Assembly: GCF_024807035.1 (NCBI RefSeq)
Contig: NZ_JANUCQ010000001.1
Span: 309,990 to 373,989, forward strand
From: Methanococcus voltae PS
GTDB taxonomy: Archaea > AGJL01 > Methanococci > Methanococcales > Methanococcaceae
DNA: 64,000 nt
Reading direction: 5' to 3'
Numbering within the stretch: position 1 is the first letter of the stretch; each line of letters starts with the position of its first letter. A program made the position numbers and the translations under genes. This document shows positions 9,715-18,595 of this stretch, one piece after another. A model generated the notes under the pieces. The model saw only the letters and a list, made by a program, of their open reading frames with translations, did no database searches and was not told the origin of the DNA.

Positions 9715-11085
9715 ATGCAAAATCTATCCAATAGTAAAAATTTAAAAAATTTATCCGATTCACCTAAGTTATTAAATTTATTGACAAAACAAAGTAAAGA
9801 GCAATACGAAAAAGACTTAGAAAATGAAACAATAAATATTGCTTCAAATTTAATTAGAATAAACTCTGTAAATCCTGGTTTTGGGGGAAAAGGGGAAGTT
9901 GAAGAAGCGCAATATATTATAAAAAAGATGAAAGAATACGCAAAAAAATATAATGCGGATTTAATAATAAAAGAATACAACACAACCGATGAAAATAACA
10001 TCGTAAGACCTAACGTAGTTGTAGATTTGGATTTGAACAAAGAAAACAGTCTAACAATAATTTCACATATGGATATCGTACCTGAGGGCGACATTTCATT
10101 ATGGGATACAAATCCGTACGAACCAGTCATAAAAAACGGTAAAATTTATGGTAGGGGTAGTGAAGACAACGGAAAAGGTATTGTATCATCTTTTTTAATC
10201 TTAAAAATGATATTAGATGAATTTAAGCAAAAATCCTTAAATCCAGAATCTGATTTAAAGTATAACTTAAGATTAATTTTCGTAGCAGACGAAGAAAATG
10301 GTAGTACTTATGGAATTAGACATCTTTTAAAGTATGAAGATGAGCTTTTCAAGAACGGAGATGTTATTATAGTCCCTGATTTTGGAGTAGGTCATGGAAA
10401 CTTCGTGGAAATTGCCGAAAAACAAATCATGTGGATTAAATTTACAATAAAAGGTTTCCAATGTCACGGTAGCACACCGCTCAAAGGAATTAATGCAGGT
10501 ACTATGGCATTTTTATTCGGCGATATGCTCCAAAAGACACTATATAAAAAATACGATACAAAAGACGAGATATTCACATTCCCATACTCAAGTTTTGAAC
10601 CAACAATCTTTAAAAATTCCGTAGAAAATGCAAATACAATTCCAGGAAATGTTGAAATGTATTTCGATTGTAGAGTTTTACCGAATTATGATGTGGATGA
10701 CGTTTTAAAAACAATTGATAACACCATATTAAAATTTAAGAGAGAATTACCTATAAATTTAATTTATTATAGTGAGAATTTGTTAAATAATATCGATGTA
10801 ACCTATAACGTTGAAAATCTAGAGAAATCCGGCAAATTGCCTGAAAATTCAAAATCAATAGCAGAAATAAATAATTCAATTGAAAAAATATTGGGTATTG
10901 AACCGAAATTATGTGGAATGGGGGGCGGTACTGTAGCGGCTCCTATACGAGTTAAAGGATATGAAGCTGTAGTTTGGGGAATGGGTAATGAAACAGCCCA
11001 TCAACCTAATGAAAATATCGATATTTCCGATTTACTAAATATGGCTAAAGTATATTTAGCAATGATTGTAAAAGAGGATAATTAA
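9715..11085 (+). CDS. M20-family metallopeptidase (ArgE/DapE/diaminoacyl peptidase type)
   Basis: A 456-residue zinc hydrolase. Visible motifs are SHMDIVPEGD (first metal ligand His and bridging Asp), GRGSEDNGKG, ADEENGS (catalytic Glu and metal Glu), VPDFG, and the C-terminal GNETAHQPNE with the last His ligand. A dimerisation domain lies between. The first 40 residues are a polar N-terminal extension. It resembles succinyl-diaminopimelate desuccinylase-type enzymes, but methanococci make lysine by another route, so the true substrate is open. Gene order with the next genes matches MJ0457-MJ0458-MJ0459 of M. jannaschii as I recall it. Confidence 0.87.
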   Translation: MQNLSNSKNLKNLSDSPKLLNLLTKQSKEQYEKDLENETINIASNLIRINSVNPGFGGKGEVEEAQYIIKKMKEYAKKYNADLIIKEYNTTDENNIVRPNVVVDLDLNKENSLTIISHMDIVPEGDISLWDTNPYEPVIKNGKIYGRGSEDNGKGIVSSFLILKMILDEFKQKSLNPESDLKYNLRLIFVADEENGSTYGIRHLLKYEDELFKNGDVIIVPDFGVGHGNFVEIAEKQIMWIKFTIKGFQCHGSTPLKGINAGTMAFLFGDMLQKTLYKKYDTKDEIFTFPYSSFEPTIFKNSVENANTIPGNVEMYFDCRVLPNYDVDDVLKTIDNTILKFKRELPINLIYYSENLLNNIDVTYNVENLEKSGKLPENSKSIAEINNSIEKILGIEPKLCGMGGGTVAAPIRVKGYEAVVWGMGNETAHQPNENIDISDLLNMAKVYLAMIVKEDN

Positions 11086-11173
11086 TAAAGATAATAAACA
11101 TAATAATCAATTTTTAAATTATTTTTATAGTAAATCATTTTTATTTTTTACAATTAATATTTTAGGGGATTTT

Positions 11174-11929
11174 ATGAATATCGATGAAAAAAATTTAAAC
11201 TATAATAAATCTAAAGAATTAAAAGAATTAAAAGAATTAAAAGAATTAAAAGAATTAAAAGAATATGAAATTGTTATTTTGAAAATTGGGGGAAGTTTAA
11301 CATTAAATTGTGAAAATCTTTTAAAAGAATTGAAAATACAAATTAAAGAATTAAACGATATTAATAATCTCATAAAAACAAAATTGCTCATAATTCCCGG
11401 TGGTGGAAACTTTGCAAACAATGTAAGGGATATTTATGAAAAAACAAACCTTTCTGATGACGGAGCTCATAAATTGGCTACATTATGCACGGATTTAACT
11501 GGACTATATATGAAAGATATTTCAAATGTAAAAACAGCCAATAATATTTACGATGTAAAAGATATGTTCCGATATGAGGATTTGTTAATTTTTTTACCTT
11601 CTAATCTAATATTATCTACGGATAAGTTACCTCGTTCTTGGGATGTGACTTCGGATAGTTTTGCGGGCTACATTGCAGATTTAATCGATTGTAAAAAATT
11701 AATAATTGCAACAGATGTTGATGGAATATATAATAAATACCCTGAAGGAAAACTATTAAATACCATAAATGCCAAATCGATTAAAGGTTTTACCTCGATT
11801 GATAAATATTTACCAGAATTCATATGTTCTAACAATATTGAATGCTATGTGGTAAATGGTAATTTTCCAAAACGGATAATTAGTATTTTGGAAAATAAAA
11901 TCGATACATATACAAAAATATTGAAATAA
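11174..11929 (+). CDS. Amino-acid-kinase-fold kinase (COG2054); probable methanofuran biosynthesis kinase MfnE
   Basis: A 251-residue member of the aspartokinase/uridylate-kinase fold: VILKIGGSL, IPGGGNFANNVR, SWDVTSDSFAGYIADL and ATDVDGIYNKYPEG. This is the archaeal COG2054 pattern. In M. jannaschii the gene before aEF1-beta is a COG2054 kinase (MJ0458) reported as MfnE, which phosphorylates aminomethyl-furanmethanol phosphate in methanofuran synthesis; the same gene order here supports that role. The start region is odd: residues 14-30 are KEL repeats encoded by a 9-bp tandem repeat. Confidence 0.78.
   Translation: MNIDEKNLNYNKSKELKELKELKELKELKEYEIVILKIGGSLTLNCENLLKELKIQIKELNDINNLIKTKLLIIPGGGNFANNVRDIYEKTNLSDDGAHKLATLCTDLTGLYMKDISNVKTANNIYDVKDMFRYEDLLIFLPSNLILSTDKLPRSWDVTSDSFAGYIADLIDCKKLIIATDVDGIYNKYPEGKLLNTINAKSIKGFTSIDKYLPEFICSNNIECYVVNGNFPKRIISILENKIDTYTKILK
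11212..11263 (+). repeat. In-frame 9-bp tandem repeat encoding Lys-Glu-Leu
   Basis: Nearly six copies of AAAGAATTA give a (KEL)n helix at the N-terminus of the kinase, just before the YEIVILKIGG core strand. A 9-bp unit keeps frame when copies are gained or lost, so length can vary without killing the gene. Confidence 0.92.
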
Positions 11930-12238
11930 ATATTAAATAAATTTAATAAACTATTATGTATTTTCTGTTTTATCATATTTGATTTACATAGGTTTATATA
12001 ATAATTTATAGTAATCATATTTAGTTTATACTCAAAATTCTTTGTGGTATATAACTTTAAATACGATTAAACAATATGTTTAAATTTATATTACTCAATT
12101 TCATAAAAACTTTTATAAGGCTATATATTATATAGGATATGCACCTAGTAAACTAGGAAGCAATATGATGGTAATAATGTTAAATTACTTTTGTATTTAT
12201 CCATAATAATAGCTTAAATAAATAAAAGTGGTGAAACA
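11930..12238. promoter_or_regulatory. Promoter and leader of the zinc-ribbon/aEF1-beta genes
   Basis: A TATA-rich stretch at 12121-12135 is the best promoter candidate for the gene starting at 12239. A small hairpin lies in the leader: CCTAG (12144-12148), loop TAAA, CTAGG (12153-12157). GGTGA directly precedes the ATG. Nothing coding is seen in the gap. Confidence 0.5.
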
Positions 12239-12403
12239 ATGAAAGCTAAATGTACTACATGTAATGCAGAAATTGCACCAAGAGAAAACGCTACAAGATT
12301 TGTATGCCCTAACTGTGGTAAAACAGAGATTGTAAGATGCGAAAAATGTAGAAAATTAAGTAACGCATACAAATGTCCTGTATGTGGATACGAAGGACCA
12401 TAA
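12239..12403 (+). CDS. Small zinc-ribbon protein (54 aa)
   Basis: Short gene I translated directly; it begins [14 protein letters not shown] and ends CPVCGYEGP. Four CxxC pairs are present: Cys5/8, Cys23/26, Cys34/37 and Cys47/50, enough for two zinc ribbons. Small archaeal zinc-finger proteins of this pattern are commonly encoded next to aEF1-beta and their function is not established. GGTGAAACA precedes the ATG. It lies 168 bases upstream of the aEF1-beta gene, probably in one operon. Confidence 0.88.
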   Translation: MKAKCTTCNAEIAPRENATRFVCPNCGKTEIVRCEKCRKLSNAYKCPVCGYEGP

Positions 12404-12571
12404 TCGAATTACATAATACAAGTAATAAGTAATATGGTTTAAACTACTTATCTAAATCTAATAAATTCACATTAAATCAATATATAGTTAATATAGTATA
12501 TTTTACATAGAATATATCATATATCTATATCATATCTATATCAGAATTAAAACGATTTAATCGGTGATATC

Positions 12572-12841
12572 ATGGCTGATGTAATTGCTAAAGTAAAGGT
12601 AATGCCTGTAAGCCCAGAAGTGGAAAAAGAAGCTTTAAAAGAGAAATTAACAAAAGTTGTTGGAGAAAATGATGCTAAATGTAGGGGTGTATCAGACGAA
12701 CCTTTGGCATTCGGATTGTACACAATTTACGTTATGGTTGAAATGGAAGAAAGAGAGGGTGGAATGGACCCTATCGAACAAGCAATGAATGATTTAGAAG
12801 ATGTAGAAAGTGCAGAAGTTGTAGAACTTTCATTAATTTAA
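12572..12841 (+). CDS. ef1b: Elongation factor 1-beta (aEF1B, GDP/GTP exchange factor)
   Basis: An 89-residue ferredoxin-fold nucleotide exchange factor that reloads EF1A with GTP. The sequence MADVIAKVKVMPVSPEVE, the PLAFGLYTIYVMVEMEE centre and the DLEDVESAEVVELSLI end are typical of archaeal aEF1-beta, and the length is normal. GGTGATATC precedes the ATG. It lies between the zinc-ribbon gene and the ribosomal cluster. Confidence 0.94.
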   Translation: MADVIAKVKVMPVSPEVEKEALKEKLTKVVGENDAKCRGVSDEPLAFGLYTIYVMVEMEEREGGMDPIEQAMNDLEDVESAEVVELSLI

Positions 12842-13278
12842 TTAATTTATTATATGGTAAATGATAATAATATGATTTAAATTAAAACTAATATTAATAA
12901 ATGGATTAAGTAAATTTAAATACATGCAATTAACGTTAATTATTCATTAAATACCGTTTAATTAATAGAATCATTGTATTGTACTTTTATTGTTATATCG
13001 AATTATTAATTAAGTTATGTTAATCAAATTAATCAAGCATTAATCAGAAATAAATTAATTAAACTAAGTTGCAGACTTGATAACTTACTATAAGAGTATA
13101 AATTTTGATTTGATAAGTTAAAATTGCTAAATACCCGTAGTTATGTAATTATTCATTACAGCGTAATATAATGTCGATTAACTAAATTTTAAAATACGAT
13201 ACATATGAGATATACATATAATAAATATGTTTAAAATATGTTTAATAGGTTTCAAAATTTAGAAGGGAGATGTTTAAT
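12842..13278. other. Intergenic region before the ribosomal protein cluster
   Basis: 437 AT-rich bases. An inverted repeat, TAACTTA (13081-13087) and TAAGTTA (13114-13120), lies in the middle. TATA-like runs near 13200-13235 could serve the cluster. No ORF with a ribosome-binding site is seen. Confidence 0.5.
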
Positions 13279-13500
13279 GTGGGCGGTATGAAAAACTATA
13301 TAAATCAGTATAAGCAATTAAAAACGGCTATAGAGTATATTTCCGAAAAGGGATATACGGTAAATATCAGGCAAAATGAAAAACCTATTATGGTAGTAGG
13401 CAAGCACGCAAAACCCAATTTTGTATTAAAAAGCACGGTTGGAAATGTGAAAGTCAACTGCATCAACACTGTTAAACTCATATACAATATGAAGCTTTAA
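13279..13500 (+). CDS. Small basic protein of unknown function upstream of rpl22
   Basis: An open frame of about 73 residues, reading GGMKNYINQYKQLKTAIEYI and ending VKLIYNMKL. I do not recognise the family. GGGAG lies upstream; the frame could start at ATG 13270 (too close to it), GTG 13279 (nine bases away, chosen here) or ATG 13288. It ends nine bases before the Shine-Dalgarno site of rpl22, so it would be the first gene of the ribosomal operon. The strongly basic composition would suit an RNA-associated protein, but that is only inference. Confidence 0.5.
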   Translation: MGGMKNYINQYKQLKTAIEYISEKGYTVNIRQNEKPIMVVGKHAKPNFVLKSTVGNVKVNCINTVKLIYNMKL

Positions 13501-13518
13501 CCTATTGAGGTGTATATG

Positions 13519-13980
13519 ATGGTTAAATTGAACTATAAAGTTAAAACTGACCCAAGCAAAACAGCAAGAGCTATGGGAAGAACTTTAAAAATTTCAAGAA
13601 AACACACAATTGAGATTTGTAGAGAAATAAACGGTATGAGATTAGACAAAGCAATGGCTTACTTAAACAGAGTTATTAAGTTAGAACAAGCTGTACCGTT
13701 CAAAAGACATGACAAAGATGTTCCTCACAGAAAAGGGGACTTAAAATGGCACGCTGGTAGATTCCCACAAAAAGCTGCGGGAGAAATCCTTCACGTTCTT
13801 GAGAATGCTAAGAAAAACGCAGAATACAAAGGCATGAACACAGAACAGTTGAGAATTAAACACATCTCATCAAACAAAGGATTCACAATCAAAAGATACA
13901 TGCCAAGAGCATTTGGTAGGGCTTCACCTAAATACCAAGAAACAGTACATGTACAAGTTATATTAGAAGAATTCTACTAA
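13519..13980 (+). CDS. rpl22: Ribosomal protein L22 (uL22)
   Basis: A 153-residue large-subunit protein lining the peptide exit tunnel. The N-terminal ARAMGRTLKISRKHTIEICREINGM and the loop HRKGDLKWHAGRFPQKAAGEIL are the archaeal L22 signatures. I start at the second ATG of a tandem pair (13516, 13519), six bases after GAGGTG; this gives MVKLNYKV, matching relatives. It opens the recognisable part of the cluster. Confidence 0.96.
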   Translation: MVKLNYKVKTDPSKTARAMGRTLKISRKHTIEICREINGMRLDKAMAYLNRVIKLEQAVPFKRHDKDVPHRKGDLKWHAGRFPQKAAGEILHVLENAKKNAEYKGMNTEQLRIKHISSNKGFTIKRYMPRAFGRASPKYQETVHVQVILEEFY

Positions 13981-14063
13981 TTGCGTATATAATAAAAAAT
14001 GATTACATTAGTTTAGTTTAAAAGATAAGAACTGATGGTAAATCGTTGAATATTGGTGAAACA

Positions 14064-14720
14064 ATGATTGAAAGAACATTTGTTACAAATAATGTTTCAG
14101 AAGCATTAATTAATGAATATTTTTGTAAAAAATTGGTAAAAGCTGGTTACAGCCACATTGATGTTAAAAAAACACCAATTGGTACAAGAATAACAGTATT
14201 TGCTGAAAAACCTGGATTTGTAATTGGTAGAAAAGGTAAAATGGTTAAAGAATTAACTGAAACCTTAAGAACAGTTTACAAAATCGAAAACCCACAAATC
14301 GAAGTTAAACAAATCGAAAACGCTGATTTAGACCCTGCAGTAGTAGGTCACAAAATTGCAGCTTCACTCGAAAAAGGTATGCACTTCAGAAAAACAGCAC
14401 ACTCAGCAATAAGAAGAGTTATGAATGCTGGTGCAAAAGGTGTATCTATTATCGTTTCCGGTAAATTATCCGGTGAAAGGTCAAGAACTGAAAAGTTCAT
14501 GGATGGATACATGAAACACTGTGGTGAACCATCAGAAGAATTGGTTATGAAATCACACCAACTTGCAAAATTAAAATTAGGTGTAGTTGGAGTTACTGTA
14601 AAAATCATGTTACCTGATGTATCATTACCTGACGAAATCATAATCACTTCCGGAGAAATCAAAGAAGTGTCAGAAGTAGCTGAAGTAGCTGAAGTTGTTG
14701 AAGCAACAGAAGAACAATAA
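14064..14720 (+). CDS. rps3: Ribosomal protein S3 (uS3)
   Basis: A 218-residue small-subunit protein at the mRNA entry channel. The KH domain shows [15 protein letters not shown] and the C-terminal domain [34 protein letters not shown]. The end is an acidic tail of valine/glutamate/alanine repeats, partly encoded by a GTAGCTGAA duplication. The ATG at 14064 follows GGTGAAACA; a TTG 18 bases upstream is in frame but has no ribosome-binding site. Confidence 0.96.
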   Translation: MIERTFVTNNVSEALINEYFCKKLVKAGYSHIDVKKTPIGTRITVFAEKPGFVIGRKGKMVKELTETLRTVYKIENPQIEVKQIENADLDPAVVGHKIAASLEKGMHFRKTAHSAIRRVMNAGAKGVSIIVSGKLSGERSRTEKFMDGYMKHCGEPSEELVMKSHQLAKLKLGVVGVTVKIMLPDVSLPDEIIITSGEIKEVSEVAEVAEVVEATEEQ

Positions 14721-14747
14721 ACACCAAATACATAAAAAGGTGGTAAG

Positions 14748-14957
14748 ATGGCAATCTTAAAAGCAAATGAAATCAGAGAATTGTCACTCGAAGAAATGCA
14801 AGAAAAAATTGTTGAAATGAAAAAAGAGTTAATGAAAGAAGGCGTTAATAAAGCAACAGGCGGTGCACCTTCAAATCCTGGTAAAATCCAAGCTCTTAAA
14901 AGAACAATTGCTAGAGTATTGACAATCATGAAAGAAAAAGAAGCACAAAATGCTTAA
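14748..14957 (+). CDS. rpl29: Ribosomal protein L29 (uL29)
   Basis: A 69-residue two-helix hairpin protein of the large subunit near the exit tunnel. [20 protein letters not shown] and the C-terminal [23 protein letters not shown] are typical. AGGTGG precedes the ATG and rps3 ends 27 bases upstream. Confidence 0.95.
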   Translation: MAILKANEIRELSLEEMQEKIVEMKKELMKEGVNKATGGAPSNPGKIQALKRTIARVLTIMKEKEAQNA

Positions 14958-15174
14958 TTAAGTTTAATGGCGAATATTTGGAGTACATTCTATTAAATTA
15001 ATTTAAAAAAATGTATTTTTATAAAAAGTCGACATTAAGTTTAAATAATATAAATTAATAGCTATAAATATGGCATAATTGATATTACAATATGCAGATT
15101 ATTTATAATTATTATAAAATTGAATATAAAATACAAAAAATACAAAACGTTGTATCAAAACGAGAGGTGCATTA

Positions 15175-15483
15175 ATGCCGGAGATTTGTCCAATATGTGG
15201 TTTACCTAAAGATTTATGTGTTTGTGAGGAAATAGCTAAAGAAGAACAGAAAATAAAAGTTTATGTTACTAAACGTAGGTTTGGTAAATTGATGACTGTT
15301 GTTGAAGGCTTCGACGCAGACCTTATAGACGTTAAAGACCTTGCAAAGAAATTAAAAGATATCTGTGCTTGCGGTGGAACTGTTAAGAAAGATAGTATCG
15401 AATTGCAAGGAGATCACAGGAAAAAAGCTGAAGACATTCTCATAGGTATGGGCTTCTCAAAGAATATGATTGATGTAAGATAA
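15175..15483 (+). CDS. Translation initiation factor aIF1 (SUI1)
   Basis: A 102-residue SUI1-domain protein that monitors start-codon selection. A short N-terminal zinc-knuckle-like [13 protein letters not shown] is followed by the SUI1 fold ([37 protein letters not shown]). It lies between L29 and the RNase P protein, the order seen in M. jannaschii. GAGGTG precedes the ATG. A 217-base spacer separates it from L29. Confidence 0.95.
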   Translation: MPEICPICGLPKDLCVCEEIAKEEQKIKVYVTKRRFGKLMTVVEGFDADLIDVKDLAKKLKDICACGGTVKKDSIELQGDHRKKAEDILIGMGFSKNMIDVR

Positions 15484-15567
15484 TTAGTTGTAATTAAGTT
15501 TATATACTATATTACCATACTAACTTACTACATTAAATATTATTGAAAAGGTAGTGGATACGTAAGT

Positions 15568-15604
15568 ACACCCACAAGCCTTTATTTGGGTAGGGACACC
15601 CATG
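15568..15604 (+). promoter_or_regulatory. Candidate RNA switch over the Rpp29 start codon
   Basis: The leader holds two copies of ACACCCA (15568-15574 and 15596-15602) and one TGGGT (15587-15591) between them. TGGGT can pair with either copy: upstream pairing leaves the ATG free, downstream pairing takes in the first base of the ATG at 15602. Both are short stems of five base pairs, with 12- and 6-base loops. No normal GGTGA site precedes this start. Confidence 0.45.
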
Positions 15605-15964
15605 AAAATTTCGAAAGATATTCTCAGACATGAGTTAATAGGGTTAAGCGTTGAAGTAATTCAATGTAATAACAAGCAACTTATCGGTAAAAAGGGAGTA
15701 GTTGTTGACGAAACAAGAAATACGTTAACCGTTGAGTCTAAAGTGGTAAATTCTTCTGTTACTAACGAGCAAAAGAACGAATACTTAGACGATGACGTAC
15801 AATATTCTTACAATGAATTTCAAATTCCAAAAGATATTGCAGTATTTCAATTCGACGTAACTACTTCCGAGGGTCTTTTTAAAGTAAAAATCGATGGAAA
15901 TTTACTTGTAGGACGACCTGAAGATAGGTTGAAAAGAAAATTCAAAAAAATTTATCCTTATTAA
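15602..15964 (+). CDS. rnp1: Ribonuclease P protein component 1 (Rpp29/Pop4)
   Basis: A 120-residue Sm-like beta-barrel protein that binds the specificity domain of RNase P RNA in tRNA 5' maturation. ELIGLSVEVIQCNNKQLIGKKGVVVDETRNTLTVE and the C-terminal DGNLLVGRPEDRLKRKFKK fit the family. About 25 residues in the middle (VNSSVTNEQKNEYLDDDVQYSYNEFQ) are an acidic insertion not typical of shorter relatives. The start codon lies in a possible hairpin and lacks the usual Shine-Dalgarno site. Confidence 0.93.
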   Translation: MKISKDILRHELIGLSVEVIQCNNKQLIGKKGVVVDETRNTLTVESKVVNSSVTNEQKNEYLDDDVQYSYNEFQIPKDIAVFQFDVTTSEGLFKVKIDGNLLVGRPEDRLKRKFKKIYPY

Positions 15965-16453
15965 ATGTTAAGTAAATATAAAATTTGTATAATTTATATA
16001 TTTATATAATTTATATAAATCGATGTATTTGTTTGGCTTTTAAGGATAACCCTATTATAATCGTTAGAAATTATTTTAATGGTCCCAAGATGCATTTAAA
16101 CTTATATAAGTGTGTATATTAAAGTATTATGGGTTATACAAAACATAATCAAAATTTTATTTATTTGAATCATTTTATTAATTAAATACGATGATTAAAA
16201 TGAATATGTGGATTTTTTGATTATTGCGAAGTAATTTGCTAATTTTGTATGATTTATGAGTATTATTATAAATTTAACAGAAAAAAATATTTAATGATAT
16301 TTAAAATATGTTAATTATTTTTATAATTAAATTGTATTTTGATATCTGAAAAATGTTTATATACCTGTAACCCGTATTTACTCTGGGACTATACCAATTA
16401 ATAATTATATGTATCACATATACAAAATACACTCTATATCTGGAGGTATAATA
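15965..16453. promoter_or_regulatory. Long leader and internal promoter before rps17
   Basis: A 489-base gap inside the ribosomal cluster. TTTATATA at 16356-16363 is a good TATA box about 95 bases before the rps17 start. A second possible box is the 12-bp palindrome ACTTATATAAGT at 16100-16111. The S17-L14-L24-S4e genes may therefore have their own promoter. No RNA gene is evident. Confidence 0.5.
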
Positions 16454-16780
16454 ATGACAAACATAGGAATTGATGTAAAAACTCCTGAAAATGTTTGTGA
16501 TGACATAAACTGTCCTTTCCACGGGAAATTACCAGTTAGAGGTCAAACATTCGAAGGCGTAGTAACCTCAGATAAAGGACACAACACAGTTGTAATCGAA
16601 AGAGAAATTATAAGATACTTGTCAAAGTACGAAAGATACGAAAAAAGAACAGTTAGCATGATTGCACATAACTCACCATGTATCTCAGCGAAAGTTGGAG
16701 ATATCGTGAAAATTATGGAATGCAGACCAATCAGCAAAACGAAATCTTTTGTAGTAATCGAAAAGACAATACAAGAATAA
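16454..16780 (+). CDS. rps17: Ribosomal protein S17 (uS17)
   Basis: A 108-residue primary 16S rRNA binder of the small subunit. The OB-fold core runs from [26 protein letters not shown] to [23 protein letters not shown]. The ATG at 16454 follows TGGAGG by seven bases; an upstream in-frame ATG at 16409 has no ribosome-binding site and no homology. L14 follows after 22 bases. Confidence 0.95.
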   Translation: MTNIGIDVKTPENVCDDINCPFHGKLPVRGQTFEGVVTSDKGHNTVVIEREIIRYLSKYERYEKRTVSMIAHNSPCISAKVGDIVKIMECRPISKTKSFVVIEKTIQE

Positions 16781-16802
16781 TTCCTTTAAATGGGTGAATA
16801 TC

Positions 16803-17201
16803 ATGAAAGGAATCGGGTCAACCGTAGTAAGGTCATTACCAAACGGAGCAAGAATATTCTGTGCAGACAATACAGGAGCTAAAGAATTGGAAGTTATATC
16901 AGTTAAGAATTACTCTGGTGTAGTTAGAAGATTACCAGCTGCTGGTGTAGGTCAGATGGTTTTTGTTTCAGTTAAGAAAGGTACTCCTGAAATGAGAAAG
17001 CAAGTTTTACCTGCTATCATCATCAGGCAGAAGAAAGAATATAAAAGAGCAGACGGCTCAAGAGTTAAGTTTGAAGATAACGCAGCAGTTATTGTAACAC
17101 CAGAAGGAACACCAAAAGGTTCAGAAATCAAAGGTCCAGTTTCAAAAGAAGCTGCTGAAAGATGGCCTGGTGTTTCAAGATTGGCTAAAATTATTCACTA
17201 A
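16803..17201 (+). CDS. rpl14: Ribosomal protein L14 (uL14)
   Basis: A 132-residue large-subunit protein at the subunit interface. [20 protein letters not shown] and the [21 protein letters not shown] strand are diagnostic. The start is the ATG after GGTGA (16793-16797), not the overlapping GTG at 16794. The length is normal. Confidence 0.96.
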   Translation: MKGIGSTVVRSLPNGARIFCADNTGAKELEVISVKNYSGVVRRLPAAGVGQMVFVSVKKGTPEMRKQVLPAIIIRQKKEYKRADGSRVKFEDNAAVIVTPEGTPKGSEIKGPVSKEAAERWPGVSRLAKIIH

Positions 17202-17231
17202 TCGAGTCACAAAAATAAGTAAGGTGGAATA

Positions 17232-17591
17232 ATGGTGTTGACTAGTTCAAAACAGCCAAGAAAGCAAAGAAAAGCACTCTACAACGCACCGTTACATTTA
17301 AGAAACAACTTAATGTCAGCGATGTTGTCAAAAGAGTTAAAAGAAAAATTAAATAAGAATTCAATACCTTTGAAGAAAGGAGACTTAGTAAAAGTTATGA
17401 GAGGAAACTTCAAAGGCGTTGAAGGAGAAGTTACCAACGTAAGTTACAGAAACTACAATGTAGTTGTAGCTGGCGTAGTTAACAAAAAACAAGATGGTAC
17501 AGAAAAATCATACCCTATACACCCATCAAATTTGATGATTGTAAAGTTGGATGATTCAGACGATAAGAGATTTAAAAACGCTAATAATTAA
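17232..17591 (+). CDS. rpl24: Ribosomal protein L24 (uL24)
   Basis: A 119-residue early-assembly large-subunit protein. The KOW motif is [21 protein letters not shown], after the archaeal N-terminus [25 protein letters not shown] precedes the ATG. It is tightly packed between L14 and S4e. Confidence 0.96.
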   Translation: MVLTSSKQPRKQRKALYNAPLHLRNNLMSAMLSKELKEKLNKNSIPLKKGDLVKVMRGNFKGVEGEVTNVSYRNYNVVVAGVVNKKQDGTEKSYPIHPSNLMIVKLDDSDDKRFKNANN

Positions 17592-17602
17592 GAGGTGTGA
17601 GC

Positions 17603-18337
17603 ATGGCAGTTAAAGGACCTAAAAGACATCTAAAAAGATTAGCCGCTCCAGCAAACTGGCAAATCCCAAGAAAAGTCAGAACATTCACAGTAAGACCTGC
17701 ACCTGGTTCACACGCAATGGATAAATCATTACCATTGTTATTGATAATAAGAGATGTATTAAAATACGCTGACAATTCAAGAGAAGCTAAAAAGATTATC
17801 CAAACAGGAAAAATCTTAATCGACGGTAGAAAAAGAAAAGAATACAAACTTCCAGTAGGATTAATGGATTTAATTTCAGTTCCTTTAATGAACGAAAATT
17901 ACGTTGTATTATTTGACGAAGCCGGAAGATTGACTTTAAACAAAGTTGAAAATGCTGATGTAAAATTGTGTAAAATTGTAAACAAAACAGTTATTAAAGG
18001 TGGACACATCCAGTTAAACTTACACGATGGTAGAAACCAAATAGTAACCGTTGCTGACGCTTCAAAAGCAGAAGAAGACGTTTACAAAACAGGCGACAGT
18101 ATTTTATTATCAATACCTGAACAAAAAATTGCAGGACATGTTCAATTTGGAGAAAACAAATTAGCATACGTTACTGGCGGTAAACACGTTGGAGAATTCG
18201 CTAAAATCGTAGAAATTGAAGAAAGAAAATTATATGCAGATATAATTACACTTGAAACAAAAGACGGCGAACAATTTAAAACCGTTAAAGATTACGTATT
18301 TATCGTAGGCGACAATGAACCAGTAATCAATTTATAA
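17603..18337 (+). CDS. rps4e: Ribosomal protein S4e (eS4)
   Basis: A 244-residue small-subunit protein found only in archaea and eukaryotes. MAVKGPKRHLKRLAAPANWQ opens it, followed by an S4-type RNA-binding region and a C-terminal KOW-like domain (GGKHVGEFAKIVEIEERK). The ATG at 17603 follows GAGGTG by six bases. Confidence 0.96.
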   Translation: MAVKGPKRHLKRLAAPANWQIPRKVRTFTVRPAPGSHAMDKSLPLLLIIRDVLKYADNSREAKKIIQTGKILIDGRKRKEYKLPVGLMDLISVPLMNENYVVLFDEAGRLTLNKVENADVKLCKIVNKTVIKGGHIQLNLHDGRNQIVTVADASKAEEDVYKTGDSILLSIPEQKIAGHVQFGENKLAYVTGGKHVGEFAKIVEIEERKLYADIITLETKDGEQFKTVKDYVFIVGDNEPVINL

Positions 18338-18502
18338 TTATTGAGTTTATCAATTAATTAAAGATTGTTTATCTATTCCATTGTTATTTATTAATATATT
18401 ACTAATATTAGATATTTGGTATTAGATATTTGATATTGATAATTTGTTAATACTTATGGTAGATTAGCTAAATTTGAATTAATTTTGATTATTTTACAAT
18501 AA

Positions 18503-18522
18503 TTGAAATTGGTTAATTTCAA
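18503..18522 (+). promoter_or_regulatory. Perfect 8-bp hairpin in the rpl5 leader
   Basis: TTGAAATT, loop GGTT, AATTTCAA lies about 75 bases before rpl5. A second small stem, CCTAA (18571-18575) with TTAGG (18581-18585), covers the first bases of the AGGAGGG Shine-Dalgarno site. Together they suggest a structured leader in the 258-base gap after rps4e. Confidence 0.4.
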
Positions 18523-18595
18523 AGATTTCTAAATATTATTTCTAAAAGATATAACTTTAGAAACAAGAACCCTAAAAACATTAGGAGGGCAAAAT

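Noticed and set aside
12144-12157. C/D-box guide RNA near the CCTAG/CTAGG hairpin
   Set aside because: An ATGATGG lies close by, but there is no exact RTGATGA box paired with a CTGA box at suitable distance.
14348-14929. 193-codon antisense frame over rps3 and rpl29
   Set aside because: It mirrors two certain ribosomal protein genes; the frame is open only because of their biased codon use. The same holds for the long antisense frames at 18646-19188, 32889-33800, 42997-43806 and 47152-47754.
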